From assembly GCF_963675165.1 (NCBI RefSeq), contig NC_087381.1, forward strand, positions 6,201,378-6,265,377: DNA of 64,000 nucleotides, given 5' to 3'. This document shows positions 1 to 12,168 of this stretch, piece by piece (positions within the stretch are counted from its first letter, which is position 1; each line of letters starts with the position of its first letter). The position numbers and the translations under genes were made by a program. The notes under the pieces were generated by a model. That model ran no database searches and had not been told where the DNA came from. It saw only the letters and a program-made list of their open reading frames with translations. The stretch comes from Halichondria panicea (lineage: Eukaryota > Porifera > Demospongiae > Suberitida > Halichondriidae).

Positions 1-24
1 GTTATCTGTCAAGCCAATCAATAG

Positions 25-300
25 TAGAACCTCGATCCATAAAACGGACACCATTGGAATCGAATAGCTTTGAAAAGGCTGTAGGGACCAAGCTACAGCT
101 AGGTTTTCACGATTGTACAAAAATAATGCTATCTCAGCAATCATTTTCTGCTAATTCTGGGTGTGTATGCCCGTTCTGGGAGGTTATTTTCCATTGCTAA
201 AGTTGATTGGGGACTAGAAAGCTGCTCGTTATACAGGGTAGAGAGATGGTCGCTCCTGAGCAGAGGGGGTGGGGTGTCGGACAAAGGTGAATCGTTACGT
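25..300. mobile_element. Partial copy of a TA-flanked short inverted-repeat element
   Basis: This stretch matches the element at 33289-33700: both have AACCTC followed by CATAAAACGGACACCATTGG, then the GGCTGTAGGGAC block, the AGCTAGGTTTTCACGATTGT block and a GGGGACTAGAAAGCTGCTCG block in the same order. Only the left end is present, and the match fades after the CGCTCCTGAG motif near 262. It is a decayed non-autonomous DNA transposon lying upstream of the first recognisable exon. No coding content is seen. Confidence 0.7.
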
Positions 301-592
301 AACAAGATTGAATTCTTACCATCAATACAAACTGATTATTTTCCAATAGAGCATTTTGCGTAAATGGGGGAAATTGGTCTAGAAAAGAAGATTTTGCAAG
401 TCTCTGTACCACAATTGCAACTGAAGCTATCCTTGAGGTTGTAAGCAGTTCCAATAAGTTTGTGAGGTACTACTAGTCCACACACTGACTGAATGTCTGC
501 ATGGAAGGATTCCATTTTGCGCAAAGCTTTCGTGCAATCTGTCTTTGTTTCCTACAATAGCTGACAATATTATTAATTGTCCATTCCCACAG

Positions 593-1342
593 TTCTGTAC
601 AGGGACGTACTGTGTTGTCCTGGGGCTACCCGACTGTGAGTGCAGTGCTGTAGAGCAAGCGTGTCATGTCTGTTGCCGTTTCCCCGATGGTAATTGCACC
701 TCGACACTCAATATGGCGGCAGAAGATATTCAAGGCCGTGCCGCTGACCTCCCGGGAGGAATGGGCGCCAATAAACAAATGGGCTTTCCTTGTGTCAATT
801 TCACTGGATACTGCGATTTCTTCAATACGTAAGTTAATTATCATTGCCGATCTCTGTATGTATACTGCTATCTATATTTACAATATCCCACTCTGTTAAT
901 ATAGTACGAGTGTTGTAAAATTAGGAGTACCCTCCCCCCCCCACATGCACACACACAGCTGCATGACAGTGAACGAGGATGGTGCCTGCAATCAAACCAG
1001 CAACTTAAGTACCAGTGCTGTGATTGGCATTGTGGTTGGATCATTGGCTCTTCTACTTGCTCTATCGGTGGCCGTCATTCTGCTGGTTGCTCTGAGGTAT
1101 CGGAAGTGTAAATCAAAGGCCTTGGGTATCAATGAAAGTAAACCACCAGATGTGTGAGTTCATCAGTAATTATATGATGTCATAATTATACCTATATAAT
1201 TATTATGCATGCATGAAGCCTGAAATTGTCGGGTGAGCTTTCCCACCATGAATATGATTACATCTGTGTATTTAAAGAGGCTAACTTGACTGGAAACCCT
1301 CAACCCTCTATAGCAGGAGATCTGAGGATACTTCAGAGATGA
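593..1342 (+). CDS. ADAM10-like metalloprotease, 3' end only (Cys-rich domain, TM, cytoplasmic tail)
   Basis: Three exons are proposed: 593-828, 959-1153 and 1219-1342. The first encodes a cysteine-rich segment with ACHVCCRFPDGNC and GFPCVNFTGYCDFF, matching the membrane-proximal Cys-rich region of ADAM10/Kuzbanian (ACHVCC..., CNDFRGYCDVF in vertebrates). The splice is in phase and continues with NTCMTVNEDGAC, as in that family, then a hydrophobic segment of about 24 residues beginning VIGIVVGSLALLLAL and basic stop-transfer residues. The catalytic domain must lie upstream of the window. The transmembrane and tail exons are close copies of the last two exons of the receptor gene at 3031-11282. 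The tail exon has an eroded acceptor (AAG instead of CAGGAG) and indels, so it ends at TGA 1340-1342 instead of the TAA 1406-1408 that would match the paralogue. Family assignment is firm. Whether the gene is expressed is unknown. Confidence 0.72.
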
Positions 1343-3030
1343 AGCTTGAATTAACACCCTTTGATGCTTATGGGCCTGTGACAGTCCCCACGCATGTTGA
1401 CAGCTAAAGTTAGATTGTATAATTTATAGTCTTATAGCTAGCTGAATAGAATTATACAGAGAATATCAACTGTAAACACTAGTGGTGTAGAATGAACTGA
1501 TTTAGTTTCAAAGTTTCTCCTCATAATAATTTTTAATAATTTTACGTATATCAAATTAATTGTCTTTGTGAGGGATCGGGGATGTAGAGTACTAGAGATA
1601 CTGATTCAGTTTCATAGTCAATTTGAAGGCACTTAACAAAACTCAATACTTAAAATAATACAAAACACCTGTTTCTAGAGTGTTCTACTAACAAAACACA
1701 TTATCTAGAATGTTCTAGGATTTTCTACTGCAACCTAACTAGAATAGTCATTACTATAGTACTTGTGGTTTACCACATGATTAATTAGTAAGCAATGTCC
1801 TGTGAGGCCGTGTCCTCACAATCTTGTATTGTTTGTACGTGGACAGTAATGCTACATTGCTCATACAGCTGATGACAACGTTGTACGTGATTTTGCTGTC
1901 TAGGCTCAACAAGAAAGTAGGGCCGAAACAGGACCTGTGCATGTGTGTGTTGGTGGATTGGTGGATTGGTGATTGCATAGATAGAAAAGGAAGGGATTGG
2001 AAACGGAATCCACCAGATATAATTATACCAGCAGTCTACTGATCAGGGAGTGCCTGAGGACAGCATGGTCAAACTAGCGCCAGCAAAGTGAATCATATAA
2101 TTATAGTTATGAAAGGTGCAGGTGCGTTTAAAATAACACTGAAAGTGTTTTGATTGTTTAGCTAGTATGCAATAGGGCACTATAACTACGTTGATGTAAC
2201 ATACGTAATTATATAGTAGATATTGCTAGTGAATCATAATAGTTATTAGAAACTTTATAAGTGTATTACACAAGAGCATTCAGTACACACTGACAATAAT
2301 TATTTTTAAATCTCAGACGGTTTGAGTTTTATTACAGATTCCAATGGCTGTTTTTCAAACAGGGCTTTTCGTCCTTCTTCTGCTGGGATGTGCATTGGGG
2401 TTTTCTCACTCACTTTTGTCTGTTCGTGTGTAAGAGTCTCTCAGTCACAACAGCCCACTTAGGCATATTTTCGGACTGTGCCTCTAACGCTGTCACCGTG
2501 CATGCAGCTATATATATATAGAGTATGTTAAATGATTCCGGCGGAGGTTTTTTCCGCTATTCAGGGAGGAGATTATACCATATAAGATTACGTTACCCCA
2601 AATGTGTTTAATGAGACAATAATTAATGACTTCAAATCATTTAGCATGTATAGCCATGTCTTTGGTAACAGATGTAGCTTGTGGCGCATGTGCAAAAACC
2701 TCTTGTAGAAGTCACGCTGTGTAAACATAGCAGCCTGGAACCGAGGCTAGTACAAGTACACATTCACCTTCCTGTGCGCGTGGCGTGCAAACAATTTCGC
2801 TTTCTTAGCGCCTTCCTATAGAAACGCCACGGGTATTGCAGGTGCGTTTAAAATAACACTAAAAGTGTTTTTTGATTTTTTAGCTATCAATAGGGCACTA
2901 TAACTACGTAGATGTAACATACGTAATTATGTAGTAGATATTGCTTATAATTATGTTGGTGTAATTATATATAGGACTAGAGTGAGTCAAATAAATATTA
3001 CTGCCATGCATTTCTCGTAAGATTCTGACT
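1343..3030. other. Gene-free spacer with repeat remnants
   Basis: No credible exon was found. The spacer holds the 3' flank of the ADAM10-like gene, one end of a CATAGAT...GGGATTGG inverted-repeat element at 1976-2011, a direct repeat pair (2118-2227 and 2838-2945), and a CCGAGGCTAG motif near 2741-2752 that resembles the terminus of the MULE-like element at 34560-35357. The last 28 bases before the ATG at 3031 are conserved upstream of the two other leader exons in the window. Confidence 0.6.
2118..2945. repeat. Pair of ~110-bp direct repeats 720 bp apart
   Basis: The segment 2118-2227 (starting GCAGGTGCGTTTAAAATAAC) recurs at 2838-2945 with few differences, including the shared ATAGGGCACTATAACTACGT and AACATACGTAATTAT blocks. 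They flank about 610 bp with no recognisable coding content. They could be a duplicated upstream region of the receptor gene or short terminal repeats of a decayed insertion; no flanking target duplication was identified. Confidence 0.65.
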
Positions 3031-6000
3031 ATGGCTAGCTCACAAACTTTGTGCTGCTTGTTCCTATTGTCTGTGCTCCTACATATATCACTTGGAGCTG
3101 GTGATGAACTCACCCTGGACATCAGTAAGTGCAATGGTCTTGTGTCTAGAACGTTTACTCTAACTCAGTCCTGCAAACAAAACTGCTGTGAATAGAATTT
3201 ATTCCTATAGAATAAAATAAAATTCTAGCTAGGATATCATAATTGTGATTTCTCTTCCAGATCCTCTTGCTCCAAACACCAGAGGAAGCAGATATTTGCT
3301 CTGGCCTTCATGAACAATGCTGCTCATAATTCAAATACCACACTACAGGAAATCGGAATTTTCATCACCACTGAACAAGTAAGCTCACGTTTCACCCTAG
3401 AGACACGATGGCCGGGAGTGGATGGAGCAGGATTCACTGAGACCTCTCCTGGATCTGGGTTATGGACTCGCACGGAAATCGCTCGACGAGGAGAATTCAC
3501 TTTCATCAATCTGCCGGCAGGACAGGGTACCCAAGGAGACATAGCCGTGCAAAACAATGGAGAAACCGATGAAGCTGAAAGACAAAAGGGACTGTTTATA
3601 ACAGCAGAGGATCCAAACGATGATCTCACTGTATATGTGCTCAATGATGAATCTACAACAACTGATGCGTACATGGCTATTAACTGTGTCGAATTTCCAA
3701 ATGCTAAAAGTTACAAGTACTTTATCTTTTCATCTGGTGTGTTTGGTGGAGAGTCATTTCAGAGTCGATTTCTTTTTACTCCTTGTGAAAATGGCACTAC
3801 TGTCAATGTACAAGCCTCCCCAACCCAAACCCATCCCGGTTGGGTGAACCCTAGTCCTTCAAACCCAAGTGCTCGAGTCGAATCAACTTATGGGAGGGCT
3901 TTCAATCGTTTTGACACTGTGATGATTAGCAATAATGTGGATCTTACTGGCTCTATCATCACTTCTAACAAGCCATTGGCTGTATTTTCTGGGCATCAAT
4001 GTGGAAATCCTACTGCTGTTGGAAGTTGTGACTATCTTATAGAACAATTGCCACCTCATCCAACATACGGTGACCTGTTTTTCATGGCTCCCTTTGCTGT
4101 CAGACAAAGCGGTGAACTGTACAGAATTGGCTCAGTATCTGCTGGAGCACAAGTAACAATCAATTGTGAGTGTGCAGCAAGTTCAGCTGATGGGAATAAT
4201 CGAGTTGGACTTGTTAGCGCTGGAAATGGTGCTTACACAGCCACATTAAGTGCAGGACAATACGCTGAGTGCCTAACACCTCAGAGTGCTCAGACCTATT
4301 GTTGTGTTACGTCCTCTCAACCCGTTACTATGGCTGGATATACACTCGGCCGTGATGCTGAACCGGTTTTAGGTCGCTCTGAACATTTTGATCCTTCCCT
4401 ATATTACATACCGGCAGCTAACTCCTATTTGAGCAGCTACAGCTTTACTTCAGCCAAGGATTTGACCACTCAGTTCAACGGATATCTGAGCTACATCTTG
4501 CCCACTCGCATTTTCAATAATACTGAAGCAGATCAACAGAGGTTTCGTATCAATGGAGAAACTAGAATTCCTGACCAATATGAAGCCATCAACTGTCGAG
4601 TGGATGGTACTGATCAGGTGTGTGCTTATGGAGCTACCAGCAGCATGGGCCGAGGAAATTTCAACCTTACTTATGACAACATTGAAGATGGAGCATTCTG
4701 GGGATTTGCATACGGCTTTTCTTTTAGAGCTTCATTTGCTTATCCTTTGCCCTTTGAAATGGAGCCAGTTGGACGTAAGTTTCCTGAAAATTATTATGAC
4801 ATTTAATTACTATTTCTCTTTGTTTATGCAGTGGCCTGGATTCGAGCAGTGGATCAAGTTGTAGTGGAATCTAGTGTAACAATGGTCGATCTCATGTTTA
4901 GTATCACCCGTGGTGATCGATCAGAGCGTAGTAGAGCATATGCTTCCCTTCAATCCCTCACAGCTGAAGAAGGTATTTAGTCCACTATTATGCAGTCCAG
5001 TCTAATATTACTTGTAATTTCTATATCCATGCATGCAGGTTCTGATTATACTGCTCCTCCACCACAAAGAAATGGTGGGCTTGATCAAAATGGCAACCTG
5101 CGATGGGGAAGAGATGGCGCCACACTCCCCAACGTTGCATATGAAGTCACTATTTTGAATGATGACATTCCAGAGCCAGTGGAAGTGGTGGAGGTGATGG
5201 TGCAGTGTGTTGCAACCGAGAACTGCTACCTGCCCACAACTCGGTACACCATAACCATTATTGATGATCAAGGTGAGTGTGAAAATGCTATTGTTATCAA
5301 GTGGGTGACAGACTCATGCATGTGCAATTGCTGTAAATGCAAGAATGCAAACTCCCACGTCAAAGATAAATATTATAATAAATGATAATTAGTGCATGCT
5401 TGTCATGTGGAGAGTGGACAGTTTTGGTAGACTAGAAATGTTAACATAATTCAGTTGCTTTACAGGGTTTTCAGGTAGTGAGTCACTATAATTAATTATT
5501 AGGATCATCTAGCTCAAGGATGATGTACTCTCTTATAGCTTGGCAACAAATACCTTAGTGAAAGTGCACAGACTTACGAAGCTGGCATGCATGCATGCAT
5601 TCAGTTGCTTTCGTTCAATTATGGTTACATTATTATAGCATTGTGTGATACTGTATAATCATATTGCCCATGCATCCCGTACAGGTGCCTGTCTTGACCT
5701 ACCTGCTTTCTCGCTTGGTTCCATCTCATACGACTTTAGGATTTTCACAGAGATTAATGGTCGACCATACGGAACAGTTGCCACGTATGAGTGTGATGAT
5801 GAAACTTTATTAGGAGAAGCTACAAGGACTTGTGAGGTTGGAGTGTAGTCAGGAAGTGTACCAAACTGCGGGAGTAAGTAACCATTGTCAGTATTTTATA
5901 AATCAATCTGTAAACCACGTTACGGTACAAGTATGTCATACCACGTCACTATCAGACCGAATCTTAAGTAGGTGCGTAGGTGTAGTGGTTAATTAGTTAA

Positions 6001-9000
6001 AAATGATATCAGCATACACGCATGTGGTTTGTACCTCCAGCCCACTTATTCATGGCTAACAGTTTACACAACTACAAGTGTTAGTGACGGATTCACTCCG
6101 AGATGTAGAATGGAATGTGCGTGGGAGTCGAATACTCCTCTTCATACACTCCTGCTTATAATGATCTCCAACCTCGAAAAATTAGTGCCTCGAAAATCGG
6201 TATTGAACCCAGTATATTGAAACCTCTCTACTGTAGGGGTGTGAGCAAAAAAGTTTACTGTACATTCCTCTTCACTATAATTATAAATTATGTACTAGTT
6301 AATGCACGATTGCGTTCGCCGAGTGCTACATGATGCTTCGAGAACTTCCGCGAGGCCAATAATATCCATAGAGCACGAGCGTAAAACAGTGCATTAACTA
6401 GTTTGTATATAGTTTTTAGCTTCTTGCCAATACTAATACCTATCGGCTCTAGTATAGAGCTAACTACTAAGTAGAATAGCAACCTTCTATGAAAAAATTT
6501 TGCTATTCCTGATTCTGGAGAGACCGCAATAGCCTTCAACGTACTGTACTGGTAAGCAAAACTAGCCTTTACTCGAGAATAAAGCCTTTGTTAAGCATTG
6601 CTAGAAGCTTATAGAATCACTTATAGCTGTACTTGCATTGCAACCATGGAGCAGTTGTAGCTATTGTAAAATTCTATGGCTTAAAAATCAATTATTTTGA
6701 CCACCAACCGTGTTCTAACTACCCCAGCCGTGCTGAACTACCAAACTGTTCCAAAAATTCCAACCATGCACAGAATAATAGAGCAGTCTGCGGTTACTAT
6801 ACAGTTGTAGATCATAATATTATAGTCTATATGGCATTTGTTAGCATATTGATCTTTGTACAAAAAACTACATGGTTTGTTGTGACTATAATATGGTGCT
6901 TCATGGCACTAGTAATCAATGTTAATTTTGAGGCACAATAGTGTTACAGTTATCGGCTTGTTTTCACACTGTTAACCAACTTTACATCCTTTTAAAGTGG
7001 TGTCTGAATGTCTGACACTGGCACCTATTCCAAATGGAGCTATTACATATGATCCCGATATGACCGCTGCTTTTGAAGTGGATACAGTGGCTACTCATAG
7101 ATGTGATGATGGTTTCATTCTAGTGGTCGGATCTGAGACTCGAGTGTGTTTAAATACAGGGATATGGTCTGGCCTGATTCCTGTGTGCGGAGGTACATAT
7201 TATAGATTCGTTAAAGCAAATTATTTAATTATCTCTTATCATGTTTGTTTTTATGTCATGTCAAAAGTAAAATGTCAGTTAACACCGTTAACGAACCGCC
7301 TTTCCCCAATTCCTGGATCCGCCCCCGACGCCCACACTGTGTGCATGTAATCAAACCTATTGTTGCAATGCAATCGTTGTTCAAGCATATCTGCTCGTGT
7401 TAATTGCCCAATCGCTATTCTTATTATTTTTACAGCAAAGCTATGTCCAGAATTGCCAAGCTTTCCAAACGGAGCTATTACATATTTTCCTGATTTTATT
7501 CCTGATTTTAATGACGGAACAGTTGCTACATATAGATGTAATCCTGGTTTCTTTCTGGTCGGAATTGCAACTCGAACGTGTTCAACCTCAAGTACTTGGG
7601 CTGGCCAGCCTCCTGTGTGCCAACGTAAGATTCGTTTGTGATATAATTATAGGCTCTGTGGGGGAGCAAATACTTTTAGTGCATTCTTAAATCATTTGCA
7701 AACTATAATTGTTCATATTTTTATGTATCTGTGAGTGTGGACATGTACACACAGGGTGTGTAATCAAACGAACTGTTTGCAATCTTATAGCCGATCGTTG
7801 TTCATGCCGCTAGTATATATTCTTGCCACTGAACAATGTATGTATGTTATCAACTCATGTGCGCAGTATTTTGTATACATAGTTCTCCTTTACAGAGGTG
7901 GAATGTCCAGCACTAGAACCCATTTCAAACGGAGTTATTATATATACTCCGGATATAATGGCTGATTATGATATGGGAACATTGGCTTTATATAGTTGTG
8001 ATTTTGGTTTCATTCTGGTTGGATCTGAGAGTCGACTGTGTGTAAGTGGAGGGATATGGGCTGGCCAGCCTCCTGAGTGCCAATGTAAGATTGTGTGTAT
8101 TTTATCAGCTCGTCTTCGTTTATTATCCTTTATACAGCTGAATGTCCAGCACTGGCACCCATTCCAAACGGAGTTATTACATATGGTCCTGATATGACTG
8201 CCGATTTTAATGTGGATACAATAGCTACTCATAGCTGTGATGCTGGTTTTCGTTTGGCCGGATTTGAGACTCGAGTGTGTTTACCCTCAGGGACATGGTC
8301 TCGTCTGATTCCTATGTGCCTCGGTACGTAAGGTTTAATATAATTTATAGGCCCTAAGAAAGATTATGCTGATGCGCATGTTGAAATCATGTGACAACTC
8401 CATTCTAACTGTCATGCCGAAATTTATGAATTTGAGAATAACAGCTTAATGCATGTATTTAGCCGGGCCAAACTCGCATATAATGTTGTATGTTATCATT
8501 AACTTGCATGCTTTGCTCTGTGAGTGTGAACATGCAACACGCAGGTTGTGTGTAATCAAACCAACTGTTGCGATGTGCTAGCCGATCGACTCGTTATTCA
8601 TGCAGCTCTTTTCTTTCTACTGAACAATGTGTGTGTGTTATCAGCTTGTGACAATTTGTATACATATCCTTTACAGCGGTGGAATGTCCAGCACTGGCAC
8701 CCATTCCAAACGGAGTTATTACATATGGCCCTGATATGACTGCCGATTTTAATGTGGATACAATAGCTACTCATAGCTGTGATGCTGGTTTTCGTTTGGC
8801 CGGATTTGAGACTCGAGTGTGTTTACCCTCAGGGACATGGTCTCGTCCGATTCCTATGTGCCTCGGTACGTAAGGTTTAATTGTTATTATAATAATTTAT
8901 AGGCCCTAAGAAAGATTATGCTGATGCGCATGTTGAAATCATGTGACAACTCCATTCTAACTGTCATGCCAAAATTTATGAATTTGAGAATAACAGCTTA

Positions 9001-11282
9001 ATGCATGTATTTAGCCGGGCCAAACTCGCATATAATGTTGTATGTTATCATTAACTTGCATGCTTTGCACTGTGAGTGTGAACATGCACACGCAGGTTGT
9101 GTGTAATCAAACCAACTGTTGCGATGTGCCAGCCGATCGACTCGTTATTCATGCAGCTTTTTTCTTTCCACTGAACAATGTGTGTGTGTTATCAGCTTGT
9201 GACAATTTGTATACATATCCTTTACAGCGGTGGAATGTCCAGCACTGGCACCCATTCCAAACAGGTCCAGTATACGTAATTATTGGCACACTAGCTGTTT
9301 CCTTTGATTTCAGGGGTCAAAGTACAATTATAATGTAGGTCATTGGTGTTAGTAATTTAATTGCATGTTGTTCAACTCTTATACAGGTCCATGTGACAAT
9401 CTTCCACCGTTATTCAACGGAATGATCACCTACAATACTTCCCAAGGACTTCATAATACTGTTGCCATATACACTTGTAATGATGGGTTCACACTTCTTG
9501 GAAGTCACCTAAGAATCTGTGGGGAGGGAGTGTGGGAGGAAGCTAGCCCTTCATGCTTACAAGATGGTAAGGTGGTAAGGTGCACAATACTGTGTCAATG
9601 TCAACAACTCTACTGGTGTGCACACACCATTAATTCCATACACATGTAACCTTATAATTATTAAAAGAGAATTGAAAATTAACCGTATACTTAAGGGCAC
9701 TCCAAATGATACTCTGGTTTCTGGTCCACCCGCCCGCATCACATTTATTGTTGGATTTCTACATCCTACGCATGCGCAGCAGCACTGCAGCACAACATAA
9801 TGTGTTAATGCGATATTCATAAGGTGAAATAAACAAATAATGAATAATGACAAAAGCCTCCCGCGCGCATGGCGGACTAGAAACCAGAGTGACAATACTT
9901 GGAGTGGTCTAAGTTGAATAATTTTGTAGAGGTATAATTCAATTAATGTTCTCCTATAGCTGCAGTGATAACTTCAAATGGTGCTCCAATGGTTGGACAG
10001 AGCTTCTCCTTATTATGCACTGTGACTGAGACTGACTCACTTCATCTCACCATTTCCTACTACTGGTTCAGAGGACAACTGCCACTTACTACTACTTTTG
10101 GTATTCTCACCTTTGACACATTGTTCCTGTCAGACGCTGGACTGTACAGATGTAAGGTCACTGTGAGCTCTGATGAGCACCAAATTACTGTTAACTCAAG
10201 CTATGACATTGATTTCAAGAGTAAGCAATTTTTAAAAGTCAGTAGCTATATAATTATAATAAGCTAGTTCCCTTTGATCGTTTAATAATGCCATTTAAAA
10301 CTATCACTGTGAATATTATAGTTATTTGGATAACTAGATCTTAATTTGTGAGTGTGACTGTCGAAGAGCAGTTATGACTTCCTTATATTTATTGTAGGTC
10401 TTCACATCCAGCTGCGACTCATTATCAGTTCTAATTGTGGAGCATACACTCAGTCAGAAACAGCTGTTAAAACCAGCGACATCACTAATGAATTTTCCCA
10501 CAGTGTCGATGAACTTTGTCAATGTGGTTTCAACACCTCTCTTATCTCAAGACCATTTATCCGCTGCTTTGAGAACTCTCCAAATCATGTGACATACAGA
10601 GCAGTTCTGAGCAGTAGTGAAACGATCTCGGCTCTCATGATTTTCTCCTTCATTGATCGATGGAGCAAAGAGACTCCCAGCATCATTGTGCAGAGTGCAG
10701 GACTTCGCATCAACAGTACTTGTCCGGTGATTATTGCCAATCCTGATGGTCCCGAATGCCCTGAGGATCTCACTAATCGCACGTTGATAATAACAATAAA
10801 CACAGATAATACTCCACTTTTGAGTGTTGATGTTGTGATTGGCATTGTGATTGGTTCATTGGCTCTTATACTTGCTCTATTGTTGGTCGTCATTTTGCTG
10901 GTTTTTCTGAGATATCGGAGATATAAATCAAAAACCTTGGGTATCAACGTGTGAGTTCATCAGTCTATATTATGATGTCATATACACCTATATTATGCAT
11001 GCATGCAGGAGGCCTGAAATTGTTCTGGATGAGCTTCCTCACCACGACTATGATTACATCAGCACATTCCAAGAGGCAAACTTGACTGGAAACCCTCAAC
11101 CCTCTACAGCAGGGGACGATACTTCTGAGATGAAGTTTGAATTAAAGCCCTGCGATGCTTATGGGCCTGGAAACCCTCAATTACCCTCTACAGCAGGGGA
11201 CAATGCTTCCGAGATGAAATTTGAATTAACACCCTGTGATGCTTATGGCCCTGTGACAGTCCCCACCCACGTTGACAGTTAA
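3031..11282 (+). CDS. Receptor A: signal peptide, IgGFc-binding domain, Calx-beta, CCP repeats, Ig-like, TM, tail
   Basis: Fourteen exons: 3031-3124, 3261-4774, 4832-4972, 5039-5272, 5685-5873, 6998-7192, 7436-7624, 7896-8084, 8138-8323, 8677-8865, 9387-9566, 9960-10220, 10398-10950 and 11009-11282. The leader MASSQTLCCLFLLSVLLHIS is a signal peptide. Exon 2 encodes about 500 residues of IgGFc-binding type (VDLTGSIITSNKPLAVFSG, then CDYLIEQLPPHPTYGD), as in the N-terminus of FCGBP. Exons 3-4 form a Calx-beta domain (YEVTILNDDIPEPVEVVEV). Seven CCP (sushi) exons follow, then an Ig-like exon (YYWFRG ... DAGLYRC), an unidentified Cys-containing domain with a TM helix at about 10830-10908, and a tail with DYDYIS and two DAYGP motifs. 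All exons except the leader and the last two are phase 1-1. Against paralogue B there are two lesions: a 2-bp insertion near 3292-3296 and an in-frame TAG at 5846-5848 in CCP1. Removing 2 bp makes the total divisible by three. The model is firm; whether the gene works is open. Confidence 0.75.
6290..6640. repeat. Dispersed repeat, family also at 28330, 39765 and 45966
   Basis: Shared blocks include AGCTAACTACTAAGTAGAAT, TTTTGCTAT, the CTGCAATAGCCTTCAA-type block, AAACTAGCC...CTCGAG and CTAGAAGC(T)TATAGAA. Copies occur at 28330-28665, 39765-40000 and (inverted) 45966-46290. This copy lies in the intron between the first and second CCP exons of receptor A. No protein is encoded. Confidence 0.6.
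8319..9264 (+). repeat. Tandem duplication of a CCP exon-intron unit, last copy truncated
   Basis: The CCP exons at 8138-8323 and 8677-8865 are nearly identical, and the intron sequence after each (from CCTCGGTACGTAAGG through GCATGTATTTAGCCGGGCCA to the next CTTTACAGCGG acceptor) is also duplicated, with a period of about 540-555 bp. A third acceptor and exon start at 9229-9264 run only to the CCATTCCAAAC block and then diverge into unrelated sequence. That last copy is a truncated exon and cannot encode a domain. The arrangement is a snapshot of CCP number changing by unequal exchange. Confidence 0.8.
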
Positions 11283-12168
11283 AGTTAGATTGCATAGTCT
11301 TATAGCTAGCTGAACAGAATTATACAGAGTATCAAAACCGTAAGCGCTATTGGTATAGTAATGACCTTCAATGTTTCTCCTCACAATAATTATATGTTTT
11401 GTAGTTTTTCTATACACTAACATGGCACTAATAATATTTTCTACAAGAGACAGTGTTATGTACATAATTGTAGTTATGGGGCACATGCATGTATTATATA
11501 ATTATAGCAAAATAATGATCAAGTGGTGTGATTCCATGCATGCACGTACATATTAAAATACAGATTTTTTAGTGAAATTTTAGTGGGCAAAAAATTCTCG
11601 TTGCACTGCATGGAACAGCAGTGATTTTCGTGAGGAAACATTTATTGTGTACATGCACTGCATAAACATTATTGTCTATATACGTGCACTGCATGCATTA
11701 TGATATATAATTATGCTTTCCGGTAAACCTATAGGTTTTCGTGGGTAAACTTGTCATTGAGGTCAGCTTGCCCACGAATTTTTTGCCCCAAAAAATTACA
11801 CGTACATGTATACGTTGTATCTTGCTTATATTGCTGTTGCCGAGCCTGCATGCATGCATATGGGAGCGTCTGTTTCGAACGAGGACCTTTCCACTTTTGA
11901 GGTATTTCCTGTTCAATTATAGTATCAAAGGCAATTCTTAAGTTATTATTAATAATAATTATTATCTAGTTCCCAAAAAGTAACTATAGCTGACAGACAC
12001 ATGTAATGAATATCACTGATTTTTTCAAAGCACCAACCATGCAAATGCACAACGTATATGTACCTATACTATAGAAAAAAAAAAAAAAGGTAAATAATCA
12101 ATCAACAACAAAATCGTCATTTATCGTCATTTAATACTAGCGTCTTTCTCCGCCATGGAAGCGCCGAG
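11283..12168. other. Spacer between convergent receptor A and SNAPC4
   Basis: This is the shared 3' flank of two convergent genes. It contains many TGCATGCA and ATAATTAT words and, at about 11570-11800, a degenerate copy of the GTATAGCRGGTAATTTTCG element (compare 16699-16899), recognisable by TTTTCGTGGGTAAACTTG and the GCCCAAAAAATTAC-type block. An A-run is at 12075-12088. I see no exon. Confidence 0.55.

Noticed and set aside
2118-2945. Direct repeats considered as LTRs of a retrotransposon
   Set aside because: No TG...CA ends, primer-binding site, polypurine tract or gag-pol remnant between them; the interval is only about 600 bp.
3310-3330. ATG at 3310 as the true start of receptor A
   Set aside because: The leader exon at 3031 with signal peptide and conserved flank is repeated in all copies, and a start at 3310 would give a cytosolic protein with extracellular domains. 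It remains possible only if the 2-bp insertion is real.
9229-9264. Another CCP exon in receptor A
   Set aside because: Only the acceptor and the first 12 codons are present; the rest of the module is missing, so it was treated as a truncated duplicate.
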